Shown here piece after piece: positions 1 through 7,450 of a stretch of 11,054 nt of DNA. The stretch lies in assembly GCA_021202205.1 (NCBI GenBank), contig JAJQDJ010000107.1, positions 1-11,054 of the forward strand, read 5' to 3'. Both the position numbers and the translations under genes were made by a program. Below the pieces are notes generated by a model. It was not told the origin of the DNA. It was given only the letters and a program-made list of their open reading frames with translations, and did not search any database. This stretch comes from Erysipelotrichaceae bacterium (GTDB taxonomy: Bacteria; Bacillota_I; Bacilli_A; Erysipelotrichales; Coprobacillaceae). How positions within the stretch are numbered: the stretch's first letter is position 1; every line of letters starts with the position of its first letter.

Positions 1-64
1 CCATATAGCATACCATACCTTATTGGATGTCCCACCTCGCTATTTGACGCATACTTTTAAACTT

Positions 65-331
65 TCAAATGTGTGAATCAATCCATGAGAAAAGTTTGGT
101 ATAATTAATTTGTTTATTCATGTCATCATAAAATTCATGATGACAATTTTTGATAAATTCCTTTTGATTATCGTTCAAGACAAAATCTCTTGATATTTTT
201 TCAATGACCTTTTGTGATGAAGAGTACCAACGATATTTTAATACGTAAATTCGTTTATTGACCTTTATACACATATAAGAGTTTTGATTTTGCATGACAA
301 TCTTGTAAGCTTTCATTTGTTTTTGTGACAT
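65..331 (-). CDS. hypothetical small protein (88 aa)
   Basis: I do not recognise this protein and assign no function. It is a small, basic, Tyr/Asn/Lys-rich soluble protein without a signal peptide or membrane segment. The first half contains an alternating hydrophobic stretch (SYMCIKVNKRIYVLKYRW) that looks like a beta hairpin. The second half (KVIEKISRDFVLNDNQKEF onward) looks helical, with an acidic HHEFYDDMNK patch. An upstream in-frame ATG at 361 would add ten residues, but the ATG at 331 is preceded at ideal spacing by AAGGAAGG, so I start there. It lies downstream of a strong promoter and a structured leader, which suggests a conditionally expressed stand-alone gene. The family is unknown; that it is a real gene is moderately likely because of its length, ribosome site and promoter. 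Confidence 0.55.
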   Translation of the reverse strand: MSQKQMKAYKIVMQNQNSYMCIKVNKRIYVLKYRWYSSSQKVIEKISRDFVLNDNQKEFIKNCHHEFYDDMNKQINYTKLFSWIDSHI

Positions 332-356
332 ATGTTTTCCTTCCTTTCTGGCAAAC
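332..356 (-). promoter_or_regulatory. ribosome binding site that decides the start of the 88-aa gene
   Basis: On the minus strand, AGAAAGGAAGGAAAACAT immediately precedes the ATG at 331. The AAGGAAGG core is at normal spacing from that ATG. The alternative ATG at 361 has only TTGAAATA upstream and no such site. Confidence 0.6.
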
Positions 357-380
357 AGCATTATTTCAACTCTTATATAT

Positions 381-495
381 AAAAAAAGTTTTCTGTGCTA
401 TGGACCTAAACAATATGTGTGCATGCTAAAAATAGCATTCACATATTCATCATCATAGCAAGGAAAACTCCTTTGCATTTGTATTTATCTTATGT
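381..495 (-). ncRNA. structured leader or small RNA with terminator and competing hairpin
   Basis: Read on the minus strand, a transcript starting near 494 first forms GCAAAGGA (476-469) / TCCTTGC (464-458), a 7-bp hairpin with one bulged A and a GTTT loop. The 3' arm of that hairpin is also part of a longer stem: 469-454 pairs with 402-387 (14 pairs and one 2x2 mismatch). Inside is a second stem, 447-433 with 428-412 (14 pairs, one asymmetric bulge), capped by TTTT. The long stem is followed directly by seven T (387-381), as in an intrinsic terminator. The two conformations are mutually exclusive, the layout of an attenuator upstream of the 88-aa gene. A free small RNA of about 115 nt, or a palindromic mobile repeat, are alternatives. 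I do not recognise a known riboswitch consensus. Confidence 0.5.
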
Positions 496-499
496 CGCT

Positions 500-528
500 A
501 TTCTAACAGATGTGAAATAATATGTCAA
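500..528 (-). promoter_or_regulatory. sigma-A-type promoter upstream of the structured leader
   Basis: On the minus strand there is a perfect -35 TTGACA (528-523), a 17-base spacer, and a -10 TAGAAT (505-500) preceded by TGt, the extended -10 motif. The start point would be near 493-495. It lies only 15 bases past the pepP stop, so the downstream gene has its own promoter. Confidence 0.75.
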
Positions 529-542
529 TTATAAGAAAACAT

Positions 543-2291
543 TTAAATTTCTTTCGTATATTCTTTTAACCAATCTTTTTCTGCATTTGTTAGATATGGT
601 GAAATCTTATTGTAAACTTCTTTATGATATTCATTCAACCATTTTCTTTCCTGATTTGATAATAAATCTATATCAATACCATCTAAATCAATAGGTACAT
701 ATGTTAGAGTTTCAAAATGCATGAATTGACCATATTCGTTTTCTACACCTTCTACAACCAATAACTCATTTTCATGACGAATACCATATTCACCTTCTAA
801 ATAAACACCTGGTTCATCGGTTACAACCATACCAGCTTCCAATGGTGTGTTTTCAGTACTTCTTATTACTGGTCTAATACCATGAGGCCCTTCATGAACA
901 TTAAGGAAATGCCCAACACCATGTCCAGTACCACATTGATAATCAATATTATCAGCCCAGATTGGATATCGTGCGAGAATATCTAGACTTAACCCTATTG
1001 CTCCATAGAGAAAATGGGCATTTTGAAGTGCTAAGAAACCTTGTAATACTTTTGTGAAATGATATTTTTGTTTATCAGTCACTTTCCCTAAAACAAATGT
1101 TCTTGTAATATCCGTTGTACCATCTAAGTATTGTCCACCACTATCAATCAATAATAATCCATCATGAATATCAGAATGATTTTCTTTTGTAGCATGATAA
1201 TGCATTAAAGCAGCATTTTCTTGATAGGCACAAATAGTAGTAAAACTTGGTTCTATAAATAAATCCTGTTGTGATCTAAAAGATAATAACTTATCAGATA
1301 CTGATATTTCATCCATATTGATCTTTTCAAAGTTATTCTTTAACCAGTACATGAATTTGGTAACAGCGACACCATCTTTAATATGAGCATTCTTGGTATT
1401 TTTAATTTCTACATCATTTTTAATAGATTTAAAAGCTTGTGATGGATTTGTACCATCAACAATTTCACATTGGATTTGATTAACTAGTTCATAATTTACA
1501 TTGTTTGTACTTAAGAGGACTCTACCTTTTAAATCAGCAGCATCTTGATAAATATCTAAATAGTCTTTCATGAATATATTTTCCTGTTGATAAGCTTTTA
1601 CTAAATCTAAATCATATGTACCTTGTTGTAAATATAGAAATGATTTATCCAATGTAATGAGGGCAAAAGCCAAAGCTGTAGGAGAACAAGGAATGTCATT
1701 ACCTCTTAGATTAAATGTCCAAGCAATGTCATCAAGTGTTGTAATAATATGAGATTGACAATCATTTTCTTTCATATATTCTTGGATAATTTCAATCTTC
1801 TCACCAGCACTCATACCATGATATTGTTTGTCATAAATATAAGCTTTTTCATGTGATCTTTCTGGTCTATCTTTCCAAAAATCTTTCACTAAATCAATAC
1901 ACTTAATTTCATAATCAACATCTAATACATCTTCTAATTGATTCACAAACTGATAAGTCATCGTTTGTCCGTCAAAACCAATCACATCTCCATCTTCAAC
2001 ATGTTCACTTAAGAACTCTAAAATAGTAGGAACACCTTTTTGACGCATTTTCATTAAAGTAATACTATCTTCTAATTGTTTAGCAGCTTGAATAAAATAA
2101 CGTCCATCTGTCCATAAATAAGCATTTTCTGGAGTTACTAATAATGTCCCAGCACTGCCATCAAAACCACTTAAATAAGCACGTACTTGATAATAATCTC
2201 CAACCATCTCTGATTGATGATCATCATCTGTAGGTACAATATAATAATCAATATGTTTTTCTTTTAATAATTTTTGAAAATCCTTTATCAT
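543..2291 (-). CDS. pepP: Xaa-Pro aminopeptidase (M24B family), long three-domain form
   Basis: Cytoplasmic metallopeptidase that removes N-terminal residues preceding proline. At 582 residues it is the long form (two N-terminal creatinase-like domains plus a C-terminal pita-bread domain), like eukaryotic XPNPEP1, rather than the short bacterial PepP. The early motif PTDDDHQSEMVGDYY and AYLSGFDGSAGT are typical of the long form. The five dinuclear-metal ligands are present: D383 and D394 (LIDSGGQYLDGTTDITRTF), H457 (GTGHGVGH), E493 (TDEPGVY) and E507 (RHENE), counting from the start at 2291. An upstream ATG at 2309 would add six residues, but it lacks a ribosome site and overlaps a possible -10, whereas GGTGAT sits correctly before the ATG at 2291. 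Monocistronic and divergent from the methyltransferase. No clear terminator follows. Confidence 0.93.
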   Translation of the reverse strand: MIKDFQKLLKEKHIDYYIVPTDDDHQSEMVGDYYQVRAYLSGFDGSAGTLLVTPENAYLWTDGRYFIQAAKQLEDSITLMKMRQKGVPTILEFLSEHVEDGDVIGFDGQTMTYQFVNQLEDVLDVDYEIKCIDLVKDFWKDRPERSHEKAYIYDKQYHGMSAGEKIEIIQEYMKENDCQSHIITTLDDIAWTFNLRGNDIPCSPTALAFALITLDKSFLYLQQGTYDLDLVKAYQQENIFMKDYLDIYQDAADLKGRVLLSTNNVNYELVNQIQCEIVDGTNPSQAFKSIKNDVEIKNTKNAHIKDGVAVTKFMYWLKNNFEKINMDEISVSDKLLSFRSQQDLFIEPSFTTICAYQENAALMHYHATKENHSDIHDGLLLIDSGGQYLDGTTDITRTFVLGKVTDKQKYHFTKVLQGFLALQNAHFLYGAIGLSLDILARYPIWADNIDYQCGTGHGVGHFLNVHEGPHGIRPVIRSTENTPLEAGMVVTDEPGVYLEGEYGIRHENELLVVEGVENEYGQFMHFETLTYVPIDLDGIDIDLLSNQERKWLNEYHKEVYNKISPYLTNAEKDWLKEYTKEI

Positions 2292-2307
2292 TTTTATCAC
2301 CATGCTC

Positions 2308-2336
2308 ATTTTACATAATTATCTAATAAAATACAA
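2308..2336 (-). promoter_or_regulatory. probable promoter of the Xaa-Pro aminopeptidase gene
   Basis: On the minus strand, TTGTAT (2336-2331), 17 bases, then TAAAAT (2313-2308) preceded by TG. If used, RNA starts near 2301, just inside the longer reading frame. This supports translation from the ATG at 2291 with GGTGAT as ribosome site. The region is very AT-rich, so chance matches are likely. Confidence 0.4.
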
Positions 2337-2359
2337 TAAAATGAGAATATAATTGTTCA

Positions 2360-2388
2360 TTGATAAAATAGATACTATTTGATATAAT
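2360..2388 (+). promoter_or_regulatory. promoter of the rlmI-like / pepF operon
   Basis: TTGATA (2360-2365), a 17-base spacer, then TATAAT (2383-2388) with TGa directly before it (extended -10). RNA would begin near 2395, giving a very short leader that carries the GGAGG ribosome site at 2400-2404, seven bases before the ATG. Confidence 0.78.
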
Positions 2389-2411
2389 CGTGAAGGATTG
2401 GAGGCATTATA

Positions 2412-3620
2412 ATGGAAAGAAATTATCCTAGAATTATTATCTCTAAAGAAGGAGAAAAATGGTTAGATAAAGGTCAGATGTGGCTTTTTAATAATAATGT
2501 TATAAAAATACATGATTCTATAGAAAATGGTGAAATTGTTGATATATATACAAAAAAAGGCAGATATATGGGAACAGGTTTTTTATCAAAAATTTCTCAT
2601 ATTAATGTACGTATATTATCTAAGAATAAAAAAGAATTAATTGATAAATCATTCTTTAAAAAAAGAATACAAGAAGCTTATAATTATCGTAAAACATTAG
2701 ATATTAATAATATAACAAATTGTCGTTTAGTATTTGGTGAAGCTGATCGATTACCTGGATTAACGGTTGATCGATATAATGATATATTAGTAACACAAAT
2801 TAGTTCCTATGGATTGGATAAAAATAAAGATATGATTTATGAATTACTAATAGAAGTATTAAAAGAAGATAATCAAGAGATTCATGGTATTTATGAAAGA
2901 AATGATATTCAAGTAAGAGTGAAAGAAGGTTTGGAATTATATAAAGGATATTGGAAAGAAACTAACTTACCAACATCAACAATTATTAATGAAAATGGTA
3001 TTTTACTTCATGTTGATTTTGAAAATGGTCAAAAGACAGGTTACTTTTTAGATCAAAAAGCAAATAGATATTTACTGAGAAAAATGGCTCATGATAAGAA
3101 GGTTTTGGATTGCTTTAGACATACAGGTAGATTTGCTTTAAATGCAGCTAAAGGTGGAGCATGTGAAGTTGTGGCAGTAGATGTATCGCAAACGGCACTT
3201 GATCAAGGTTATGAAAATGCCAAACTTAATCATTTGGAAGATAAGATTACTTTCACAAAAACGGATGTTTTTGATTATTTGGATACATTAAATGTTGGCG
3301 ATTTTGATATTATTGTATTAGATCCACCAGCTTTTACTAAATCAAGAAAAACAATTCAAAGTGCTTATTTTGGATATAAGAAAATTAACAAAAAAGCTAT
3401 GGAATTATTATCACATGGTGGTTATTTGGTAACATGTAGCTGTTCACGTTTTATGGAAGTAGATAATTTTGAAAAGATGTTGAAAGAATCAGCTCAAGAA
3501 GCAGGGGTTATATTAAAACAGGTATCTATGACACAACAAAATGTGGATCATCCCATATTATGGACCATGGAAGAGACATCTTATTTAAAATTTTATATTA
3601 TGCAGATTATAAAGGAGTAG
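2412..3620 (+). CDS. rlmI: RlmI-like class I 23S rRNA (cytosine-C5)-methyltransferase
   Basis: SAM-dependent RNA methyltransferase of the RlmI/YccW family, whose E. coli member makes m5C1962 in 23S rRNA. At 402 residues it has the usual length. An N-terminal PUA domain (about residues 5-75) is followed by a linker domain with the family signature RLVFGEADRLPGLTVDRY (105-122). The Rossmann methyltransferase domain starts near GQKTGYFLDQ (206-215). Motif I is VLDCFRHTGRFALNAA (231-246); motif IV is LDPPAF (303-308). The TCSCS motif (341-345) holds the cysteine nucleophile of m5C enzymes. Start: ATG with GGAGG seven bases upstream. Its stop is three bases before pepF, so the two are co-transcribed. 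The exact target base is inferred from the family. Confidence 0.88.
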   Translation: MERNYPRIIISKEGEKWLDKGQMWLFNNNVIKIHDSIENGEIVDIYTKKGRYMGTGFLSKISHINVRILSKNKKELIDKSFFKKRIQEAYNYRKTLDINNITNCRLVFGEADRLPGLTVDRYNDILVTQISSYGLDKNKDMIYELLIEVLKEDNQEIHGIYERNDIQVRVKEGLELYKGYWKETNLPTSTIINENGILLHVDFENGQKTGYFLDQKANRYLLRKMAHDKKVLDCFRHTGRFALNAAKGGACEVVAVDVSQTALDQGYENAKLNHLEDKITFTKTDVFDYLDTLNVGDFDIIVLDPPAFTKSRKTIQSAYFGYKKINKKAMELLSHGGYLVTCSCSRFMEVDNFEKMLKESAQEAGVILKQVSMTQQNVDHPILWTMEETSYLKFYIMQIIKE

Positions 3621-3623
3621 ATT

Positions 3624-5363
3624 ATGGATAAACAATGGAGTTTAAAAGAATTATATGATAGTTTTGAAGATCAAAAATTTCTAGATGATATTCAATGTAT
3701 TCAAACAACTTTAGATAATATGAAAGAAATTCCTAATAGTGATATAAATGAAGAAAATCTTAAACATTATTTAGAAACAGAAAATGAATTAGATGATCTT
3801 GTTGGTAAAGTTTATGCATTTATATCTTTAACTATGAACGCTAATACACAAAACCAAGATGCTATCAAGTATGCATCGATGATTGAAAATATATTAGCAT
3901 CATTCGCTGCATCAAGTGCTAAAATTCAAAAATGGTTAGGGACATTTGATTTGAATTTAATCAAAGATCCTTATATATTGGAACATATGTATTTCTTAAA
4001 GGAAGCACAAAAAAATAATACTCATTTATTAGATGATGAAAGCGAAGAAGTATTAGCTAAAATGAAAACGACAGGATCATCTGCTTGGCTTAAATATAAA
4101 GATCAACTCATTTCATCTATGAAAGTCACTATTGATGATAAGTCATATCCATTAACAGAAGTTCTAAACATGGCTTATGATAAGGATGTTAATGTAAGAA
4201 AGAAAGCCTATGAGGCTGAGGTGAATGCTTATACACAAGTTGAACAAGGCGTTGCTAGTGCCTTAAATGAGATTAAAGGTGAAGCTATTACTGTCGCAAA
4301 TCTAAGAGGTTATGATTCAGTTCTTGATAGAACTTTAGAAGATTCAAGGATGTCACAAAAGACACTAGATGTATTATTAAAAACAATGCAAAAATCATTA
4401 CCTTTGTTTGAAAAATTCTACAAATTAAAAGCAAAAGCTTTGGGATATCAAAATGGTTTACCTTGGTATGACTTATATGCACCTATTGGTGAAAGTGACA
4501 TGACATATTCATATGAAGAAGGATGTCAACATGTTATTAAACAATTCTCTACTTTTTCTATTCATTTAGGTGAATTTGCCAAAAAAGCTATTGAAAATGA
4601 ATGGTTAGATGTTTATCCTAGAGAGGGTAAAGTAGGTGGGGCTTTCTGCTATAATCTTCATTGTATTGGTGAGAGTCGTTTCTTGTTGAATTATGGTAAT
4701 CAATTTAGTGATGTCGTGACAATGGCACATGAATTAGGGCATGGATTCCATGGCGAATGCCTTAACAATGAGTATGCCATTAATTCTAATTATCCCATGC
4801 CAATAGCGGAAACTGCTTCAAATTTTTGTGAAACAATAGTGAAAAAGGCTGCTTTAAAAGAAGTAGATGATAATGAAAAGCTTAATATTCTTGAAACGGA
4901 ATTATCTGATTGTGCTCAAACAATTGTCGATATTTATTCACGTTTCTTATTTGAAAGTCGTTTTATTGAACAAAGAAAGAATGGACCTTTATCAGTAGAT
5001 GAAATCAAAGAACTCATGATCAATGCTCAAAAAGAAGCTTATGGAAATGGTTTGGATCATAATTATTTACATCCTTATATGTGGACTTGGAAACCACATT
5101 ATTATGAAGCAGATTATGCTTTCTATAATTTCCCATATGCTTTTGGTCTGCTACTTGCTAAAGGTTTATATGGTTTATATCAAAAACAAGGCCCTAGCTT
5201 TGGAGATACTTATGAAAAGTTTTTATCATTAACTGGAAAAAATGATTTGGTTGATGTTGGTAAAAGTGTGGGTATTGATTTAGAAGATGAAATTTTCTGG
5301 CAAAATTCTATTGATATGATTAAAGAAGATATTGATTTGTTTGAAAAATTATTGAAGAAATAG
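3624..5363 (+). CDS. pepF: oligoendopeptidase F (M3B family)
   Basis: Cytoplasmic zinc endopeptidase of thimet-oligopeptidase type that cleaves short peptides. At 579 residues it is close to the roughly 600 of family members. The N-terminal helical region (1-200) is followed by the M3 catalytic domain. The zinc site is HELGH at 369-373 (MAHELGHGFHGE), with E370 as general base and E396 of IAETASNF as the likely third ligand. The C-terminal tyrosine-rich segment (HPYMWTWKPHYYEADYAFYNFPYAFG) is the conserved substrate-side region of PepF. The ribosome site AAAGGAG (3611-3617) lies inside the end of the preceding methyltransferase gene, three bases away, so expression is operonic. Transcription ends at the hairpin overlapping its stop codon. 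Together with the divergent Xaa-Pro aminopeptidase it suggests intracellular peptide turnover. Confidence 0.95.
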   Translation: MDKQWSLKELYDSFEDQKFLDDIQCIQTTLDNMKEIPNSDINEENLKHYLETENELDDLVGKVYAFISLTMNANTQNQDAIKYASMIENILASFAASSAKIQKWLGTFDLNLIKDPYILEHMYFLKEAQKNNTHLLDDESEEVLAKMKTTGSSAWLKYKDQLISSMKVTIDDKSYPLTEVLNMAYDKDVNVRKKAYEAEVNAYTQVEQGVASALNEIKGEAITVANLRGYDSVLDRTLEDSRMSQKTLDVLLKTMQKSLPLFEKFYKLKAKALGYQNGLPWYDLYAPIGESDMTYSYEEGCQHVIKQFSTFSIHLGEFAKKAIENEWLDVYPREGKVGGAFCYNLHCIGESRFLLNYGNQFSDVVTMAHELGHGFHGECLNNEYAINSNYPMPIAETASNFCETIVKKAALKEVDDNEKLNILETELSDCAQTIVDIYSRFLFESRFIEQRKNGPLSVDEIKELMINAQKEAYGNGLDHNYLHPYMWTWKPHYYEADYAFYNFPYAFGLLLAKGLYGLYQKQGPSFGDTYEKFLSLTGKNDLVDVGKSVGIDLEDEIFWQNSIDMIKEDIDLFEKLLKK

Positions 5364-5389
5364 ACATTGGTGAAACAATGTCTTTTTTT
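5362..5389 (+). terminator. rho-independent terminator of the rlmI-pepF operon
   Basis: An 8-bp perfect stem AGACATTG / CAATGTCT with a GTGAAA loop is followed by seven T. The stem begins inside the pepF TAG stop codon. Confidence 0.88.
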
Positions 5390-5407
5390 AATTCTCATTA
5401 TAAGTGA

Positions 5408-5428
5408 TACAATATCGTTTAGAGGTGG
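5408..5428 (+). promoter_or_regulatory. extended -10 promoter and ribosome site of the membrane protein gene
   Basis: TGaTACAAT (5405-5413) is an extended -10 without a good -35, because the terminator T run occupies that position. AGAGGTGG (5421-5428) is the ribosome site for the ATG at 5433. If RNA starts near 5420, the ribosome site is almost at the 5' end. Confidence 0.45.
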
Positions 5429-5432
5429 CGTT

Positions 5433-6059
5433 ATGAAAGACAAGAAATTAAGTATTATTTATAAGATATGTAGTATGATATATATTGTATTTCTCATTTA
5501 TGCATTTTATAGAAATTGGATGAGAAAATACTTCTTTATGACCATTGTCTCATGTTTCACACCATTTATTGCACCTATGATTATGAGAATATTAAAAGTG
5601 CAAGTACCAATTGAATTTAATCTTATTAATATTGTATTTGTTTTTATGGCAAGTTTATGGGGTAGTTGTTTAGGAGGTTACACTTTAGCTTATTTTGATA
5701 AGATTGTTCATTTTCTTTGTGGAATTATATTCACTGAACTATTTTATATGTTGTATAAATATTATCTTAGAGATGATAAGCAAAAAAGTTTGATGTTTAT
5801 ATTTGTCAATGGACTTAATATGGCAGCAGCTGTTATTTGGGAGTTTTATGAGTATTTCTTATTTTATTTCTTTCAATATGATGCTATCAGAAATAGTACA
5901 GGTGTTTATGATACAATAACGGATATGATAGTTGCTACTATTGGTGGCTTATTATTGAGTTTTTATCTCATCCGTTATGATCAGGATAAGAAAAATCGTT
6001 TCTTTGTGAGTTTAGAAAGAAAAACATATTTGATGAATAAAACGAATTCAGAAAACTGA
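5433..6059 (+). CDS. DUF2238/YjdF-like multi-spanning membrane protein
   Basis: Integral membrane protein of 208 residues with about six hydrophobic segments (roughly 8-26, 33-52, 62-80, 92-110, 118-147, 160-180) and a basic, polar C-terminus. Conserved-looking polar motifs inside or next to the membrane are FDKIVHF (88-94), WEFYEYF (136-142) and YDTITDMI (159-166). This order, D..HF then WE..EY then DT..DM, matches what I recall for the DUF2238/YjdF family, whose biochemical role is unknown. The reading frame is open upstream to a TTG at 5367, but that lies inside the pepF terminator; the ATG at 5433 has AGAGGTGG before it and is the start. It is monocistronic. Its stop codon lies within a bidirectional terminator. 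Confidence 0.8.
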   Translation: MKDKKLSIIYKICSMIYIVFLIYAFYRNWMRKYFFMTIVSCFTPFIAPMIMRILKVQVPIEFNLINIVFVFMASLWGSCLGGYTLAYFDKIVHFLCGIIFTELFYMLYKYYLRDDKQKSLMFIFVNGLNMAAAVIWEFYEYFLFYFFQYDAIRNSTGVYDTITDMIVATIGGLLLSFYLIRYDQDKKNRFFVSLERKTYLMNKTNSEN

Positions 6060-6069
6060 ATTCGTTTTT
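6039..6069. terminator. bidirectional terminator between convergent genes
   Basis: A 13-bp perfect stem, AAAACGAATTCAG (6039-6051) / CTGAATTCGTTTT (6056-6068), has an AAAA loop and five T (6065-6069) on the plus strand and four on the minus strand. It contains the stop codon of the membrane protein and touches the stop of the sucrose-6-phosphate hydrolase. It can end transcription in both directions. Confidence 0.85.
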
Positions 6070-7450
6070 ATATAATATGATAACTATTTATTGTTTGATA
6101 ATCCATAATAATATCTTGATTAATGGTAATAAGTGTATCTTCTAAACTCTCATAAACTCTTGTCGTGAATACCTCTTCACCATGATTAATAAATATTTCT
6201 AATGATGATGTATCAGAATAAATATCTATTTCATCGATATGATTGATTTCTATATGTCTTGCCTCTCTACCATAGCCTGATTCTTTTAATGATAAAGTAA
6301 GAACTTTTCCATCATAAGATAAAGTTACATCTTTTCTAAGTTTTATATGAAATAAGGAAGGAATTATAAAATGTATATGACAAACATGATTTTTATAATT
6401 ATAAGATTGATCTTTACTTAATGATATTTGTTCAATTGGATTCATTAATTGATTGGTTTCTGCAATAGGATATTGAAAGACATGATTATTTTTTATTGTT
6501 AATTCTCTTGGCAAGGTTAAAGCATGTTGCCAATAATATTCTAAAGTTGGATTAATATAATCAGCATCAGGAATACCCATCCAGCCTATTAGTATTCTTC
6601 TGCCTTGCTCATCTTCAAATGTTTGGGGAGCATAAAAATCAAAACCATGATCTAATTCATGAAATGTACTAAATTCATGATTGTTAAAGAAAAAGTAACC
6701 ATTTTGATAAATGTTCTCATACTTATAACCATCCTGTTTAACCCCTTGAGGACATGTTATGAGGATAGTTTGATCATTTAGTTTAAATAAATCAGGACAT
6801 TCCCACATATAACCAAATTTTTGTGGCGTTGTTATAGTTGTATAATATGTCCAATGTTTTAAGTCATTGGATTTATACAACATGATACATCCAACACTAT
6901 CTTTAGTTCGTGCACCTAAAACTAAATAATATTGATTATTCTTTTGGTAAATCTTAGGATCTCTTACATGGCAACTCATATTTTTAGGATAATCTTCATT
7001 CTTTAATAAACATTCTTTGTTGGAGAAATGAAAACCGTCATCACTATAAAAATAATTCACATAATGACCTCTACCTTCATTAATATAATCATAATGACCA
7101 TCAAATTTAATATTTCCAGTATAGAAGAAATGAATACGATTATTATCGATAAAAGCACTGCCTGAATAAGCTCCATTTTTATCTATTTCACTACCAGGAA
7201 GTAATGGAATATCTTCTTGCTTGAATGTTGTGAAATCTTTGGTGGAATAATGCCCCCAACCCTTATGTGCACCATAAGGGATATCTGGAGAATATTGATA
7301 AAAGATATGATAGATACCGTTAAATTGACACAATCCATTAGGATCGTTAAGCCATCCAACAGGAGGCATCAAATGATATTTGAGTCTCCATGGATCACTA
7401 TTAACTTTATCTTTATATTGTAATTCATAGGATTTGAATATGTTTTTCAT
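6068..7450 (-). CDS. scrB: sucrose-6-phosphate hydrolase (GH32 invertase)
   Basis: Cytoplasmic beta-fructosidase that splits sucrose-6-phosphate, the product of PTS uptake, into glucose-6-phosphate and fructose. At 460 residues it has the usual length and no signal peptide. The five-bladed propeller carries all three GH32 carboxylates: nucleophile D36 in WLNDPNG, transition-state stabiliser D164 in RDPK, and acid/base E217 in ECPDLF. YSGSAF (95-100) and the RRILIGWMG strand (284-292) are also typical. The C-terminal part (from about 340) is the beta-sandwich. The start ATG overlaps the permease TAA by one base (TAATG), with AAGGTGA before it, so it is translationally coupled to the permease. 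The bidirectional hairpin at 6039-6069 ends the operon. No inactivating lesion is visible. Confidence 0.94.
   Translation of the reverse strand: MKNIFKSYELQYKDKVNSDPWRLKYHLMPPVGWLNDPNGLCQFNGIYHIFYQYSPDIPYGAHKGWGHYSTKDFTTFKQEDIPLLPGSEIDKNGAYSGSAFIDNNRIHFFYTGNIKFDGHYDYINEGRGHYVNYFYSDDGFHFSNKECLLKNEDYPKNMSCHVRDPKIYQKNNQYYLVLGARTKDSVGCIMLYKSNDLKHWTYYTTITTPQKFGYMWECPDLFKLNDQTILITCPQGVKQDGYKYENIYQNGYFFFNNHEFSTFHELDHGFDFYAPQTFEDEQGRRILIGWMGIPDADYINPTLEYYWQHALTLPRELTIKNNHVFQYPIAETNQLMNPIEQISLSKDQSYNYKNHVCHIHFIIPSLFHIKLRKDVTLSYDGKVLTLSLKESGYGREARHIEINHIDEIDIYSDTSSLEIFINHGEEVFTTRVYESLEDTLITINQDIIMDYQTINSYHII

Noticed and set aside
1..76. Short open stretches at the left edge (PYSIPYLIGCPTSLFDAYF ending at 60, and another frame ending at 76), somewhat higher GC than the neighbours
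   Set aside because: Too short to identify; several frames are open at once and none matches a family I recognise, so I cannot support a partial gene.
387..469. Resemblance of CATAGCAAGG to the tracrRNA anti-repeat
   Set aside because: There are no cas genes, repeats or second matching element; the stem is explained by its own complement next door, and the better promoter reads the other strand.
387..469. Insertion element or MITE with inverted ends
   Set aside because: No target duplication is visible, and the stem with T run fits a terminator. Kept only as an alternative under the leader finding.
4288..4482. Minus-strand open frame inside pepF
   Set aside because: Shadow of the plus-strand PepF frame, with no ribosome site and no family features.
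5023..5232. Plus-strand second-frame open stretch inside pepF
   Set aside because: Shadow frame in AT-rich coding sequence.
5367..5432. Longer membrane protein starting at TTG 5367
   Set aside because: It would start inside the pepF terminator and has no ribosome site; the ATG at 5433 has one.
5210..5443. Minus-strand frame over the pepF end and terminator
   Set aside because: Shadow frame running through a terminator hairpin.
7217..7423. Plus-strand frame opposite the GH32 gene
   Set aside because: Shadow of the conserved N-terminal GH32 region.
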